Shown: positions 50,995-60,123 of the stretch, in pieces
How positions within the stretch are numbered: the stretch's first letter is position 1
How the letters are laid out: each line of letters opens with the position of its first letter
Assembly: GCF_000577335.1 (NCBI RefSeq)
Contig: NZ_CBYL010000016.1
Coordinates: forward strand, 1 to 64,000
Reading direction: 5' to 3'
Length of the DNA stretch: 64,000 bases
Source: Faecalispora jeddahensis
GTDB taxonomy: Bacteria; Bacillota; Clostridia; Oscillospirales; Acutalibacteraceae
Position numbers and translations under genes: made by a program
Notes under the pieces: model-generated
Databases searched by the model: none
What the model saw: the letters and a program-made list of their open reading frames with translations, nothing else
What the model was told of the DNA's origin: nothing

Positions 50995-51853
50995 ATTCAT
51001 AATGCTTGATCAAAGCCTGCGTGCCCAAATCGCCGTATCCGGCATCTTCCAGCTCTTTCGAATTGGAAAGAGTCTGCCGCAGAACAGCAAGGTCAAGGCC
51101 CACGGCATCAGCTTCTTCCAAAGCAAGCTTCATATCCTTGACAAAATGCTTTAAAAAGAACCCGGGAGCATAATCGCCGTCCATCATTTTAGGGGCGAGG
51201 GAGCTAAGCTGCCTGCTTGCGGCAGACCCGGTGGAAACAGAATCAAACACCGTCTGCAAATCAAGCCCCTGTGCCTTCGCATAGGCCAGCGCTTCGCAGA
51301 TACCAGAAAGCGTACCCGCAATGATAATTTGATTCGCCAGCTTGGCGTGCTGGCCGCATCCGGCCTTCCCGTGGTAGCGGATGTTTTCGCCCATCGCCTG
51401 AAACAGCGGCAAGCACGCTTCATAATCTTTCTGTTCGCCGCCAACCATAATAGAAAGGGTTCCGCTGCGGGCGCCGCGGTCACCGCCGGTGACCGGAGCG
51501 TCTATCATATAATACCCCCTTGCGGTACCCGCCTCACTCAGTCTTTTTGCCAAAGCAGGGCTGGTAGTCGTCATATCGATCAGATATGCGCCGACGCCGG
51601 CGCTGCTTAAAATATTGTTTTCCGCAAAGTAGACTTCCTCAACATCCCTGGGAAACCCCACCATGGTGATAACCGCCTCGCATCCCTCGACGCAGTCCCG
51701 TATGGTTTCGTGAAAGATGGCCCCCTCATGAATAACATCCTCCACTTTGGCTTTTGTACGGGCATAAATATGCAGTTCAAAGCCCGCCTTCATCAAATTG
51801 CGGACCATGGATTTGCCCATAATGCCCACACCAATCCATCCGATTTTCTTCAT
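50993..51853 (-). CDS. 3-hydroxyisobutyrate dehydrogenase/tartronate semialdehyde reductase family
   Basis: 286 residues, ATG 51853. The N-terminal Rossmann motif IGWIGVGIMGKSMVRNLMKAG, the substrate-site DAPVTGGDRGARSGTLSIM and the catalytic Lys in GQHAKLANQIIIAG define the beta-hydroxyacid dehydrogenase family (GarR, MmsB, GLYR1-like). The substrate is a hydroxy acid or its semialdehyde. Its leader (51854-52010) carries the hairpin/TGAG...ATCATC element found in the polysaccharide operon leader. Confidence 0.9.
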   Translation of the reverse strand: MKKIGWIGVGIMGKSMVRNLMKAGFELHIYARTKAKVEDVIHEGAIFHETIRDCVEGCEAVITMVGFPRDVEEVYFAENNILSSAGVGAYLIDMTTTSPALAKRLSEAGTARGYYMIDAPVTGGDRGARSGTLSIMVGGEQKDYEACLPLFQAMGENIRYHGKAGCGQHAKLANQIIIAGTLSGICEALAYAKAQGLDLQTVFDSVSTGSAASRQLSSLAPKMMDGDYAPGFFLKHFVKDMKLALEEADAVGLDLAVLRQTLSNSKELEDAGYGDLGTQALIKHYE

Positions 51854-51957
51854 TGTCAGCCTTCTTTCCGATCACATTCAATGATTCAGATAACGATATC
51901 ATCAATCAGCAAACCAGCTTATAAGCGTCTGCTCTACATTCTCGTGACCACCCTGCA

Positions 51958-52007
51958 GATGATTCCATGCTCTCTCAGCCGCCAAAAGCTTTGCTTTTGT
52001 CTGCGGC
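51958..52007 (-). repeat. Leader element copy 4: hairpin plus 20-nt motif
   Basis: Minus sense: GCCGC-AGA-CAAAAGC-AAA-GCTTTTG-GCGGC (52007-51978) forms a perfect two-part hairpin, followed directly by TGAGAGAGCATGGAATCATC (51977-51958). It begins only ~10 nt after an extended -10 (TGCTATAAT, 52016-52023), so it would be at the 5' end of the GarR-type transcript. Confidence 0.8.
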
Positions 52008-52015
52008 GTGAGGTT

Positions 52016-52023
52016 ATTATAGC
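52016..52023 (-). promoter_or_regulatory. Extended -10 promoter of the GarR-type gene
   Basis: TGCTATAAT-type element with TATAAT at 52016-52021 on the minus strand. No good -35 is seen at 17 bp, as is usual for extended -10 promoters. Confidence 0.5.
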
Positions 52024-52104
52024 ATAAATCAAGAGGAAATAGAGAAATGTTTTATTTTGGAAATTTCATCAACCGACGTCTCCGAAAAGAAAAGGCCCGG
52101 TTCA

Positions 52105-52139
52105 TGAGAAAAAGCCGCCCCACACGGGACGGCTTTTCG
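52105..52139 (-). terminator. Terminator of the cold-shock gene
   Basis: Arms AAAAGCCGTCCC and GGGCGGCTTTTTC on the minus strand. Confidence 0.75.
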
Positions 52140-52155
52140 TTCGTTTCAGAAAAAA

Positions 52156-52368
52156 TTACTGAGCGATCTCAACATTGGCAGCCTTCAGCTTGCCATTGCG
52201 AGCGTCGGTTTCCACTTCAAAAGTGACCTTCTGACCTTCACTCAGTGATTTATATCCCTGACCGGCGATAGCGGAAAAATGAACGAACACGTCATCTCCA
52301 CCATTGTCGTTGGCGATAAAACCATAACCCTTTTCTGCGTTGAACCATTTGACTGTACCTTTCTCCAT
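52156..52368 (-). CDS. Cold-shock domain protein (CspA family)
   Basis: 70 residues, ATG 52368 with AAGGAGGTG upstream. RNA-binding motifs KGYGFI (RNP1) and VFVHF (RNP2) are intact in the single OB-fold, which begins [12 protein letters not shown]. It binds single-stranded RNA/DNA and loosens RNA structure. The leader (52369-52500) is longer than needed, as is common for csp genes with thermoregulated mRNA, but no specific structure was resolved. Confidence 0.96.
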   Translation of the reverse strand: MEKGTVKWFNAEKGYGFIANDNGGDDVFVHFSAIAGQGYKSLSEGQKVTFEVETDARNGKLKAANVEIAQ

Positions 52369-52681
52369 AAGAAAAGCACCTCCTTAGAAAAATGTTGTAT
52401 CCAAAACTGTAAAAAAGAAAAAGCCTACATCTTGCATAAATCATTAACGGACAATGACTTACATCAAGATGTGAGCTCATTTTCGTACATCATTTAGAAT
52501 GCAAGATTAGTATAACATGAAGTGACTGCTTTGTCAAACAGTTTTCCACGTCCGCTTTTCTTTATACGCGGCTTTCGGGTTGGATTCTGCCCCGAAAAAA
52601 TTCTTCAGACTGCTCTAAAACCCTTCTTCTTCTCATACCATGTAACAGCAAGAAGCCACCAAATGCAGGAAGGGGATCACC

Positions 52682-53245
52682 ATGCCAGACGACGTTCTTC
52701 AGGCGGCGCTTTTTCCTTATCAGGTGAACCTGCCGTATCCGCAGGTAGAAGTACAGAGTCCGAACCGCCGGTATGCCACGCTGATTTCCGACGGCTATGC
52801 CGGGCGGGGATCTGAAATGACTGCCGTGAACCAGTACCTGGTACATCGCTATTATTTGGAAAAATATCCGCAAATATACCTCGCTTACCAAAAAATAGCG
52901 CAAGTGGAGCAAATTCACCTGCAGCTTTTGGGAAAGCTGATTTTTGATCTGGGAGGCCGGCCGTTTTTGCAGTCGTGTGTGACAAACCACTACTGGAGCG
53001 GCATGTTCCCGGATTACCAGTGTACGCTCGAAGCCATCCTAAAATCAGACATTGAGGGGGAGCTTGACGCGATTTCGCATTATAAGCTTCTCATCTGCCA
53101 GATCACAAACGACCAGATCCAGCGTCTGTTCGCCCGCATCATACTCGATGAACAGCGGCACATCCAGATTTTGACCAGTTTTTTGTCAGACCCGGGTAAA
53201 GCCGGGCCCCTGCTGAATGATTTTACAGATTCCGGCAACACTTGA
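52682..53245 (+). CDS. Ferritin-like di-iron protein, similar to spore-coat CotJC/rubrerythrin types
   Basis: 187 residues, ATG 52682 with AGGAAGGGGATCACC upstream. Two helical pairs carry Glu/His ligands: SEMTAVNQYLVHRYYLE, VEQIHLQLLGKLIF, EGELDAISHYKLL and DEQRHIQILTSF, matching the ExxH pattern of di-iron ferritin-like proteins. An upstream CATACCAT could be a sporulation sigma -10, which would fit coat association; that is weak. Confidence 0.75.
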   Translation: MPDDVLQAALFPYQVNLPYPQVEVQSPNRRYATLISDGYAGRGSEMTAVNQYLVHRYYLEKYPQIYLAYQKIAQVEQIHLQLLGKLIFDLGGRPFLQSCVTNHYWSGMFPDYQCTLEAILKSDIEGELDAISHYKLLICQITNDQIQRLFARIILDEQRHIQILTSFLSDPGKAGPLLNDFTDSGNT

Positions 53246-53289
53246 TCCATATCCATTGCGGGATTTCTCCCGCCGGAGGGAATGGTGTC

Positions 53290-53556
53290 ATGCCGCAAAA
53301 GAAAAGGACAGAGACATTGCTCGGTGTGCTGGCGGTTGTGCTGGCCGTCATTTCTGTGCTGTGCTTTTTTGCCGCGTATCAGCTGCGCGCACAGGCCAGA
53401 CAGAATATGGACACTTTGCCGTCCCGCATGCTGGTGGGGCAGTTTTCAAAAGATTTTGATCAAAACGAGAGCTCTGCGCCGCAGCCTGCTTGCCTGAACC
53501 ATCCGCAGGCGGAAAGCGGCGCTTTTTCTGCCTGCCGGTTTTTAACGGTGCTGTGA
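53290..53556 (+). CDS. Small single-pass membrane protein (88 aa), unknown
   Basis: ATG 53290 has GGAGGG about 9 nt upstream. After basic MPQKKRTE comes one hydrophobic helix (LLGVLAVVLAVISVLCFFAAY) and then a polar tail of about 57 residues. It lies 44 nt after the ferritin-like gene, so it may be co-transcribed. Its stop is only 7 nt from the stop of the convergent chemoreceptor gene. No family is recognised. Confidence 0.5.
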   Translation: MPQKKRTETLLGVLAVVLAVISVLCFFAAYQLRAQARQNMDTLPSRMLVGQFSKDFDQNESSAPQPACLNHPQAESGAFSACRFLTVL

Positions 53557-53562
53557 AAGCGG

Positions 53563-56052
53563 TTAAGAAGCCTCTTCTGTCTCCGGTTCTTCCGTCTCCG
53601 GTTTTTCTGGGAGAGCTTCCTCATCCGCCGTTTCTAGATTCTCCGACTGCCAATCCAATGCAGCCTCCGCTTCTACGGGTTCGGCATCCGCTGTTTCGGC
53701 TTCTGCCTCATCGGAATAGGTTATTTCCAGATTTGGCTCATCACTTTGGGGAATAATCTCGCTTTCCTCTGTGTATTCTTCCGTCGGTTCCTCTTTGCCC
53801 GGCATCTCCTGTACAGGGAGATTGTCGGGCATTTTCGCGTCTATCAAGGGCAGGCACGTTTCTTCTGTTTTCCAGTGCGTCTGCTCCACAGAGGAAAAAC
53901 GGAACCGGGCAAGCTCCCTGTGCAGCGCAGCCGCCTGCCCCGACAAAGCCTGGCTGGCCGAAGACCCCTCTTCCGCGGAAGCCGCGCTGCTCTGCACCCC
54001 GACAGACACCGATTCCAGGTCGCGGGTGATCTGCGCGATGGCAATCGCCTGCTCTGCCGCGGAAGAATCGATCTGATCCATAATCCCCTTCATCTGCCGG
54101 GCCTGCTCCTCGATCACGCTCAAGATTCCCGCCGTCTGGCCCGCAATATCAGAGCCCCTTTGCACCTGGCTGGAGGATTTTTGGATCAGCGCCTCCGCCT
54201 CCCGCGCGGCTTCAGCGGACTTTGCCGCAAGGTTGCGAACCTCCTGCGCCACAACGGAAAAGCCCCGGCCGGCCGCTCCCGCGTGCGCTGCTTCTATGGA
54301 AGCGTTCAGCGCCAGAATATTCGTCTGGAACGCGATTTCCTCGATCATGCGGGTGATCTGCTTGATTTGCGCCGAAGAAGCGCTGATCTCCCCCATGGCA
54401 GCCGTCAGTTCGGACATCCGCTCCGTCCCCTTGGAGGCCTGTTCGTCCGTCGACGCAACGTGCTGTGCCGCGCTGCGCACGCCGTCCGCGTTTTCTTCCG
54501 CCTGCGCCGACACCTGCCTGACCGCCGCGGAAAGCCGTTCGATCGCCTCGGCCTGCTCCCCCGCCCCCTGCGCGAGCGACTGAGAGGCCTCGAAAATCTG
54601 CGCGGAACCGGAATCCACCTGCTCAGCAGAATGGCCCACGCGGTAAAACGTTCGGTTCAGGGATTCCGAAATCTCGAGCAGGGCACGGCGGATGGGAGCA
54701 AAATCCCCCGCGTACTCATTCTGAATCTCCACCCGCAGGTCACCGGCGCTGATCTGCCCCAAAACGCGGGAAATCTCCTGCACATAGGTACTCAGCACAA
54801 GGCAGGTCTGACGGAAGGTATTCGCCAACTCGCCGAATTCATCCTGCGCGCTGATCGGAATATCCGCGTTCAGGTTCCCGTTCCTCATTTCCAGCGCAAG
54901 CTGCATCACATTCTGCAGAGGCGCAAGCGCACGCCGCAGCAGAAACGCGATACTAACCCCGAGCAGGATCACCCCGATACATGCGATCCCCAAAATAATC
55001 AGCGTCAGCTGCCGGGCCTGGCTCAGCGCTTCCCCCGTCTGCACTACAAACGCACTCGAAAGAGGCTGCTCTATGCCGGCTACGGAGAGCGGAATCTGGA
55101 TTCGATAGGAATCTTTTCCCGTGGATTCATCCGTACCGGACAAAAATTCTTCCATTCCCTGCGCCGCAAGGTCACGCACATGGCCGGCGCTTTTTTCCCC
55201 GGCCTTGTCCGCCTGCCCATACTGCGTGCCGAGCAGCTCACTTTTTTGGGAGTGCGCAATATAGGTGCCCTCCCGTGTCAGCAAAAAGCTGTACGACGTT
55301 TGGTAGCCGCCCAGATCAAACGGGATCTGGTTCAGCGTATCCAGCAGCACATCGCAGTTCGCCACGCCGACAAACACGCCGGAAGGATCGAGGATCGGGT
55401 TGCTGATGCTGATGATCCACGCTTTTTTTCCAGCGGAAATCCCAGTGGAAAGCTCTACCTCATACGGCTCCGTAATAAAAGGCTTGCGCGTTTCCTTTAC
55501 GGTTGCGTAATAGCTTTTATCGTGATACTGGTCATAATCGTTTTTCACCGTCATCGCCACATCGCTGCCGCTGCGGAAGGCATAGGACGAAAGCCCGTAC
55601 GGCGTTTTGTCAAAATACACGTCTGGCTCCCACGCAACATAAACGGAAAAAATCCGTTCATCCTCCAGAATCCCGGTCAGCATATCATTCAGAAAAGGAC
55701 GCAGCTGCTCCTTGGTCAGGTGAAGCTGCCCCAGCTCAGACATTGCAAGCGCCAGCGCGCTGGAACGGGTCTGCATGGTGTCCAGGTAAGCCGCCGCCAG
55801 ATTCGCGTTCTGCTGCGCGAGGTATTTGACGTCTTTCTTGGTGTTGCTGACCATGATTCCGGAAAGATTCAGGCTCAGCACCGTCATGATCGCCGCCATC
55901 ACCAGCGCAATCAGCGCCACGGCCTGTAAGGGCATACGCACGGCCAGCCGCTTGGTCCTGAACAGATTCCGCACATCAAAACGGTTATTGGGGTTTGTTT
56001 TTTGAAAAATCAGCGCTTTGATTTTTTGAAACAGCTGCGATAATTTCTGCAT
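53563..56052 (-). CDS. Methyl-accepting chemotaxis protein with dCache sensor and acidic tail
   Basis: 829 residues. Membrane helix (~40-62), dCache_1-type sensor (~63-350, with FSVYVAWEPDVYFDKTPYG and KAWIISISNPILDPSGVFVG), helix 2 (LTLIILGIACIGVILLGVSIA), HAMP (RRALAPLQNVMQLALEMRN), and a signalling domain with [20 protein letters not shown] and [19 protein letters not shown]. An unusual ~110-residue acidic C-terminal extension (many EEP/EEA units, ending EKPETEEPETEEAS) follows. It is the second receptor in the window; no other chemotaxis genes are here. Confidence 0.93.
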   Translation of the reverse strand: MQKLSQLFQKIKALIFQKTNPNNRFDVRNLFRTKRLAVRMPLQAVALIALVMAAIMTVLSLNLSGIMVSNTKKDVKYLAQQNANLAAAYLDTMQTRSSALALAMSELGQLHLTKEQLRPFLNDMLTGILEDERIFSVYVAWEPDVYFDKTPYGLSSYAFRSGSDVAMTVKNDYDQYHDKSYYATVKETRKPFITEPYEVELSTGISAGKKAWIISISNPILDPSGVFVGVANCDVLLDTLNQIPFDLGGYQTSYSFLLTREGTYIAHSQKSELLGTQYGQADKAGEKSAGHVRDLAAQGMEEFLSGTDESTGKDSYRIQIPLSVAGIEQPLSSAFVVQTGEALSQARQLTLIILGIACIGVILLGVSIAFLLRRALAPLQNVMQLALEMRNGNLNADIPISAQDEFGELANTFRQTCLVLSTYVQEISRVLGQISAGDLRVEIQNEYAGDFAPIRRALLEISESLNRTFYRVGHSAEQVDSGSAQIFEASQSLAQGAGEQAEAIERLSAAVRQVSAQAEENADGVRSAAQHVASTDEQASKGTERMSELTAAMGEISASSAQIKQITRMIEEIAFQTNILALNASIEAAHAGAAGRGFSVVAQEVRNLAAKSAEAAREAEALIQKSSSQVQRGSDIAGQTAGILSVIEEQARQMKGIMDQIDSSAAEQAIAIAQITRDLESVSVGVQSSAASAEEGSSASQALSGQAAALHRELARFRFSSVEQTHWKTEETCLPLIDAKMPDNLPVQEMPGKEEPTEEYTEESEIIPQSDEPNLEITYSDEAEAETADAEPVEAEAALDWQSENLETADEEALPEKPETEEPETEEAS

Positions 56053-56395
56053 CTTTTCCTCCCTTTTCCGACCGGCCCCAAGGCCAAACCGAACTTACGG
56101 CTTCATCGTACCGGATTCCTGAAAAGGAATCAACCGATGCTGGGCCCATTCTGCAAAAACCGGAAAATAGAGGAAATACAGGGAAGAAAAGGAAGCATTC
56201 TTGTTGAAAAACGCTTTCATTTCTGCGCGGGTTAAAACGGGATTAAATCATCCCAAAAAGGGTACCAAATATTCCAGCCGGATACCGGAAATTTTTTGTC
56301 ACAACGGATAGTTGCTCTCTTGTCAAATTTTCTGGCGCGTTTTATTTGCTTTGAAGAACATAAGAATTCTGTTAACTGTGTTAAAACCAACACAA
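56053..56395. other. Upstream region of the second chemoreceptor
   Basis: About 340 bases, AT-rich near 56300-56390. A TTGACA occurs near 56320 on the minus strand without a matching -10, so the promoter is not defined. No gene is supported. Confidence 0.35.
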
Positions 56396-56434
56396 AAAGG
56401 GAGAGAAGCCGTTTCTGGTTTCTCTCCCTTTTGG
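56396..56434. terminator. Terminator of the divergent aminotransferase gene
   Basis: Arms AAAAGGGAGAGAA and TTCTCTCCCTTTT, with a further T tract on the minus strand. Confidence 0.75.
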
Positions 56435-56483
56435 GGTTTGATTCTATTGTATCGTTCGCCGGCAGAATCCTGCCTTAAAATGC

Positions 56484-57662
56484 TTATTTGTGGTACTTCG
56501 CAGCGATATCCGCCACCGCGTCGATGATATACTGCACCTGCTCATCCGTCAGGCCGGGATACAGCGGCAGAGAAATGCAGCGCTCAAAATGCTTCTGCGT
56601 CTCCGGGAAATCCTCAGGCTTGTAGCCGAAGCGCTTGGTATACGCCGACATGTTGTGCACCGGGATAAAGTGTACGCTGGTACCGACATTGCGCTCGTTG
56701 AGCTCCGTGATAAACTGATCGCGGTCGATCGTGAGCACCTCAGGCACAATGCGGATCACATACAGGTGCCAGCAGTGGGTGGTGTACTCGGGAACAAACG
56801 GCTCGTCGATCGCATCCATCGCACCAAACGCCTCCTGGAAACGGGCGGCGATCTTCAGGCGGGCCTCCTGCATTTCCTCCAGGCGGCGAAGCTGGACCAG
56901 GCCCAAAGCGGCCTGAATGTCGAACATATTATTTTTATAACCGAATTCAGCGATGTCGTATTTCCACGTGCCGCCCTTTGCATAACGGTTCCAAGCATTC
57001 TGGCTCATACCGCTGTTTGAGAGCATGCGGGCCTTGACCGCGGTTTCCTCGTCGTCGGTAACCAGCATGCCGCCGTCGCCGGTGCACAGGTTCTTCGTGG
57101 CGTAAAAGCTGTAGGACGCGGCTCCCTGCAGGGAATTGCCGATCAGCCTGCCCTTGTAGCGGCTCCAGAGCGCGTGGGCGGCATCTTCGGAAACAAACAG
57201 ATTGTGCTTGTCCGCAATTTCATAGATGCGGTCAAGATCGCATACCTGGCCGCTGTAATGGACGGGTACAATCGCCTTTGTTCTCGGCGTGATCTTCTTT
57301 TCGATTTCGTCCGGGTCGATACAGGTTGTGCGGTAATCAATATCCGCCAGAACAGGAGTCGCACCCAGGTGAACGACCGTATTCGCAGAGGCCACATAGG
57401 TCATCGGGGTGGTGATGACCTCATCCCCCGGGCCAATGCCCTGCGCCGCCAGCGCCATATGCAAAGCGGCCGTACAGGAGTTCATTGCAACGGCATATTT
57501 TGCGCCCAGATACTCGGCAAACTGCTTTTCAAACTGCATGGTGCGGGGGCCTTTGGCAAGCCAGCCGGATTTCAGCGTGGCAACCACTTCATCAATTTCG
57601 GCTTCTGTAATGTCGGGAACATTATAGGGAATAAACGTGTCGCGGCTAACAAACTTGCTCAT
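56484..57662 (-). CDS. DegT/DnrJ/EryC1 family sugar aminotransferase
   Basis: 392 residues from ATG 57662 (GGGGAAAGGG upstream); a 97-residue frame extension is non-coding. Fold-type I PLP enzyme: MNSCTAALHMALAAQGIGPG, EVITTPMTYVASANTVV, VSEDAAHALWSRY, PLP Lys in SFYATKNLCTGDGG. The family aminates 4-keto- or 3-keto-NDP sugars (for example the PseC/ArnB type). It is transcribed opposite to the wbp-like operon from a separate promoter, so it may serve a different sugar. Confidence 0.9.
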   Translation of the reverse strand: MSKFVSRDTFIPYNVPDITEAEIDEVVATLKSGWLAKGPRTMQFEKQFAEYLGAKYAVAMNSCTAALHMALAAQGIGPGDEVITTPMTYVASANTVVHLGATPVLADIDYRTTCIDPDEIEKKITPRTKAIVPVHYSGQVCDLDRIYEIADKHNLFVSEDAAHALWSRYKGRLIGNSLQGAASYSFYATKNLCTGDGGMLVTDDEETAVKARMLSNSGMSQNAWNRYAKGGTWKYDIAEFGYKNNMFDIQAALGLVQLRRLEEMQEARLKIAARFQEAFGAMDAIDEPFVPEYTTHCWHLYVIRIVPEVLTIDRDQFITELNERNVGTSVHFIPVHNMSAYTKRFGYKPEDFPETQKHFERCISLPLYPGLTDEQVQYIIDAVADIAAKYHK

Positions 57663-57767
57663 AACTATCCCTTTCCCCTGCTTTTGGCACTGACCGGATC
57701 GGCCGAGCAGGATTGAATTACGCAAAACATCCGGTATGCGGCATACTGATGTACGAAAGTACTGTTT

Positions 57768-57796
57768 ATGATAATACGATCGGAAATTCTTGTCAA
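57768..57796 (-). promoter_or_regulatory. Promoter of the DegT aminotransferase gene
   Basis: TTGACA (57791-57796), 17-bp spacer, TATCAT (57768-57773). Confidence 0.65.
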
Positions 57797-57826
57797 TACG
57801 AATCGGCGGATTGCGGATTGAAACGA

Positions 57827-57855
57827 TTGACTCTGGTAAATAATAGCGATATAAT
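57827..57855 (+). promoter_or_regulatory. Promoter of the polysaccharide operon
   Basis: TTGACT (57827-57832), 17-bp spacer, TATAAT (57850-57855). The leader after it is long and carries three repeat elements. Confidence 0.75.
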
Positions 57856-57867
57856 AAACCGGAGTAA

Positions 57868-57900
57868 GGCATTGTGTGCCTGAGACAGTATTGAATCATC
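57868..57900 (+). repeat. Leader element copy 1
   Basis: Short hairpin GGCA-TTGTG-TGCC (57868-57880), then TGAGACAGTATTGAATCATC (57881-57900). Confidence 0.75.
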
Positions 57901-57966
57901 GCTGGACGATTCCGATTGCAGGGGCGTTCTTTGCAAACCGGCTTTTGATTCATGATATCATATCAA

Positions 57967-58016
57967 GGCATTCACAAAAGTAAAGCTTTCAATGCCTGAG
58001 AGAGAACGGGATCATC
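57967..58016 (+). repeat. Leader element copy 2
   Basis: Hairpin GGCATT...AATGCC with inner AAAAGT/GCTTT (57967-57996), then TGAGAGAGAACGGGATCATC (57997-58016). Confidence 0.8.
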
Positions 58017-58089
58017 AGCCTGGTAGTTTTGGCTATCCGGGCGGATTTTTCGTTCGCTGGTCGGATGGTTTCTGATATCAGAAATCTTG

Positions 58090-58141
58090 CGGCGTAAGCA
58101 AAAGCAAAGCTTCCCCCGCCTGAGGGAACATGGAATCATCG
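58090..58141 (+). repeat. Leader element copy 3
   Basis: Hairpin GGCG-TAAGC...GCTT...CGCC within 58090-58121, then TGAGGGAACATGGAATCATC (58122-58141). The AAAAGCAAAGCTT block is shared with copy 4 near 51990. Confidence 0.8.
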
Positions 58142-58322
58142 GCCGAATGGCTGCAACACCTGCAATGCGTTTCAGAAGGCTGATTTCAAGAGCTATGATA
58201 GAATAAACCAATATGATGCCGGAGATCAGTGGAACTGATACCGTGCGCCAAATTCGGCAGCGGTGCGCGGAACAAAACCGGCCTATTCCTATTTTGCTGC
58301 CGAAGAATGGCGGTTACTCACA

Positions 58323-58913
58323 GTGAGCGAGAAAAATTTTTATGTACACGAAAGCGCTTTCGCAGATGACGGCTGTCAGATCGGCGAGGGAAGCAGGGTT
58401 TGGCATTTCAGCCATATCTCCTCCGGCTGCCGGATCGGCAAGGGCTGCACTCTGGGGCAGAATGTCTTTGTGGCGCCGGGTGTAACCATCGGCGATCACT
58501 GCAAAATTCAAAATAACGTTTCCATTTATGAGGGCGTAGAACTCGGCGATTACGTGTTCTGCGGCCCCTCCATGGTGTTTACCAATGTACCGCGTCCCCG
58601 CTGCAAATATCCCCAGCGGGGCTCTGAGTTTTATGTCCGTACTCCGGTGGGTGAGGGCGCCAGCATCGGCGCCAACGCGACGATCGTGTGCGGGCACAGC
58701 ATCGGTGCACATGCGTTTATTGCCGCAGGCAGCGTGGTGACAAAGGACGTACCCGCGCACGCTATTATGATGGGAAGCCCCGCGCACCAGCGCGGCTGGG
58801 CCTGCGAATGCGGCGAAACGCTGGACGAAGCCCTGCACTGCCACAAATGCGGCAGGCAGTACACACAGACGCCGGAAGGCCTGAAGGAGGAAAAAAATCA
58901 TGCAGAAAATTGA
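58323..58913 (+). CDS. WbpD-like N-acetyltransferase (UDP-3-amino-GlcNAcA)
   Basis: 196 residues from GTG 58323, chosen by comparison with WbpD (whose start aligns with [17 protein letters not shown]); the GTG at 58263 is an alternative. The hexapeptide-repeat beta helix runs [54 protein letters not shown] and [11 protein letters not shown]. The C-terminal ~35 residues have a Cys-x-Cys/Cys-x2-Cys zinc-ribbon-like motif. It acetylates the 3-amino group. Its end overlaps the next gene by 14 nt. Confidence 0.88.
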   Translation: MSEKNFYVHESAFADDGCQIGEGSRVWHFSHISSGCRIGKGCTLGQNVFVAPGVTIGDHCKIQNNVSIYEGVELGDYVFCGPSMVFTNVPRPRCKYPQRGSEFYVRTPVGEGASIGANATIVCGHSIGAHAFIAAGSVVTKDVPAHAIMMGSPAHQRGWACECGETLDEALHCHKCGRQYTQTPEGLKEEKNHAEN

Positions 58914-60033
58914 ATTCAACGATTTGTCGGCCCAGTACCGTAACCTCAAACCGGAAATCGACGCGGGAATCGCCAAGGTTCTGGAGGAATGCCACTTTAT
59001 TTCCGGCCCGCAGGTAGAAGAACTGGAGCAGGAGCTCTGCAAGTATGTAGGCCGCAAATACTGCGTTTCCGTCTCGAACGGAACCGACGCGCTGCAAATG
59101 CCGCTGATGGCCTGGGGGGTAGGCCCCGGCGACGCGGTGTTCGTACCGGCCTTCACCTTTATGGCAACCGCCGAGGTAGCGAGCCTTGTGGGTGCTACCC
59201 CCGTATTCTGCGATGTGAAGGAAGACACCTTCAACCTGGATCCCGCCTCCCTGCGCAAGCAGATCGAGCGCGTCAAGGCGGAGGGAAAGCTGAATCCGAA
59301 GGCCGTGATTCCGGTCGACCTGTTCGGACAGACCGCCGACTACGACGAGATTTTGCCCATCTGCCGCGAATTCGGGCTGCTCATGATGGAGGACGCCGCC
59401 CAGGGCTTCGGCGGAGTCAACAACGGCCGCAAGGCCTGCTCGTTCGGCGACGCTTCGGCCACCAGCTTCTTCCCGGCAAAGGCCCTTGGCTGCTACGGCG
59501 ACGGCGGCGCGATCTTCACCGACGACAAAGAGCTGTATGACCTGCTCGTTTCCATCCGTGTACACGGAAAGGGAGACTTTAAATACGATAACGTTCGCGT
59601 CGGCCTCAACGCCCGGCTCGACACCATTCAGGCCGCGATTCTGCTGCCGAAGCTGCACGCTTTTGATCAGGAAAACGAGACCCGCGGCAAGGCGGCTGCA
59701 CTGTACAATTCCCTGCTGAAGGACAAATTCGACGTTCCCGTTACCCCGGAAAAGTTCGAGTCCAGTTTTGGGTACTATACCCTTAAGGCCAAGTCCCCCG
59801 AGGAGCGCGACCGCCTGATGAAGGGTCTGGAAGGAAAAGGTATTCCCACCATGGTGTATTATCCGAAGCCCCTGCACCTGCAGGAGGTTTACAAGGATCT
59901 TGGCTACAAGGAGGGTGATTTCCCGGTCAGCGAAAGCCTGAGCAAGCGGGTGTTCAGCCTGCCCATGCACGGCTACATCACCCCCGAGATCGTCACCTAT
60001 GTGGCGGAGGCGCTGAACGGTCTGGCGGAATAA
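58900..60033 (+). CDS. WbpE-like DegT aminotransferase (3-keto-UDP-GlcNAcA)
   Basis: 377 residues, ATG 58900 with AAGGAGG upstream. PLP fold type [50 protein letters not shown], Lys in [18 protein letters not shown]. In the Pseudomonas aeruginosa pathway WbpE makes the 3-amino sugar from the 3-keto sugar formed by WbpB, using glutamate. All pathway partners lie in this operon. Confidence 0.9.
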   Translation: MQKIEFNDLSAQYRNLKPEIDAGIAKVLEECHFISGPQVEELEQELCKYVGRKYCVSVSNGTDALQMPLMAWGVGPGDAVFVPAFTFMATAEVASLVGATPVFCDVKEDTFNLDPASLRKQIERVKAEGKLNPKAVIPVDLFGQTADYDEILPICREFGLLMMEDAAQGFGGVNNGRKACSFGDASATSFFPAKALGCYGDGGAIFTDDKELYDLLVSIRVHGKGDFKYDNVRVGLNARLDTIQAAILLPKLHAFDQENETRGKAAALYNSLLKDKFDVPVTPEKFESSFGYYTLKAKSPEERDRLMKGLEGKGIPTMVYYPKPLHLQEVYKDLGYKEGDFPVSESLSKRVFSLPMHGYITPEIVTYVAEALNGLAE

Positions 60034-60123
60034 TTCCGCCGTACTCTGGTACGCTTCGGCGGAGTGTTCCGCCTGGTTACTATAAAGTGAAAGAAATGCA
60101 AACAAAAAGGTAGGTAACAAACT

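Larger units (their letters stand above)
57663..58322. other. 660-bp divergent leader region with three tandem elements
   Basis: It contains the -35/-10 of the aminotransferase gene (minus), the + promoter at 57827-57855 and three copies of the hairpin/20-nt motif. No protein frame is supported. The distance from the + promoter to the first gene gives a leader of about 460 nt. Confidence 0.6.
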
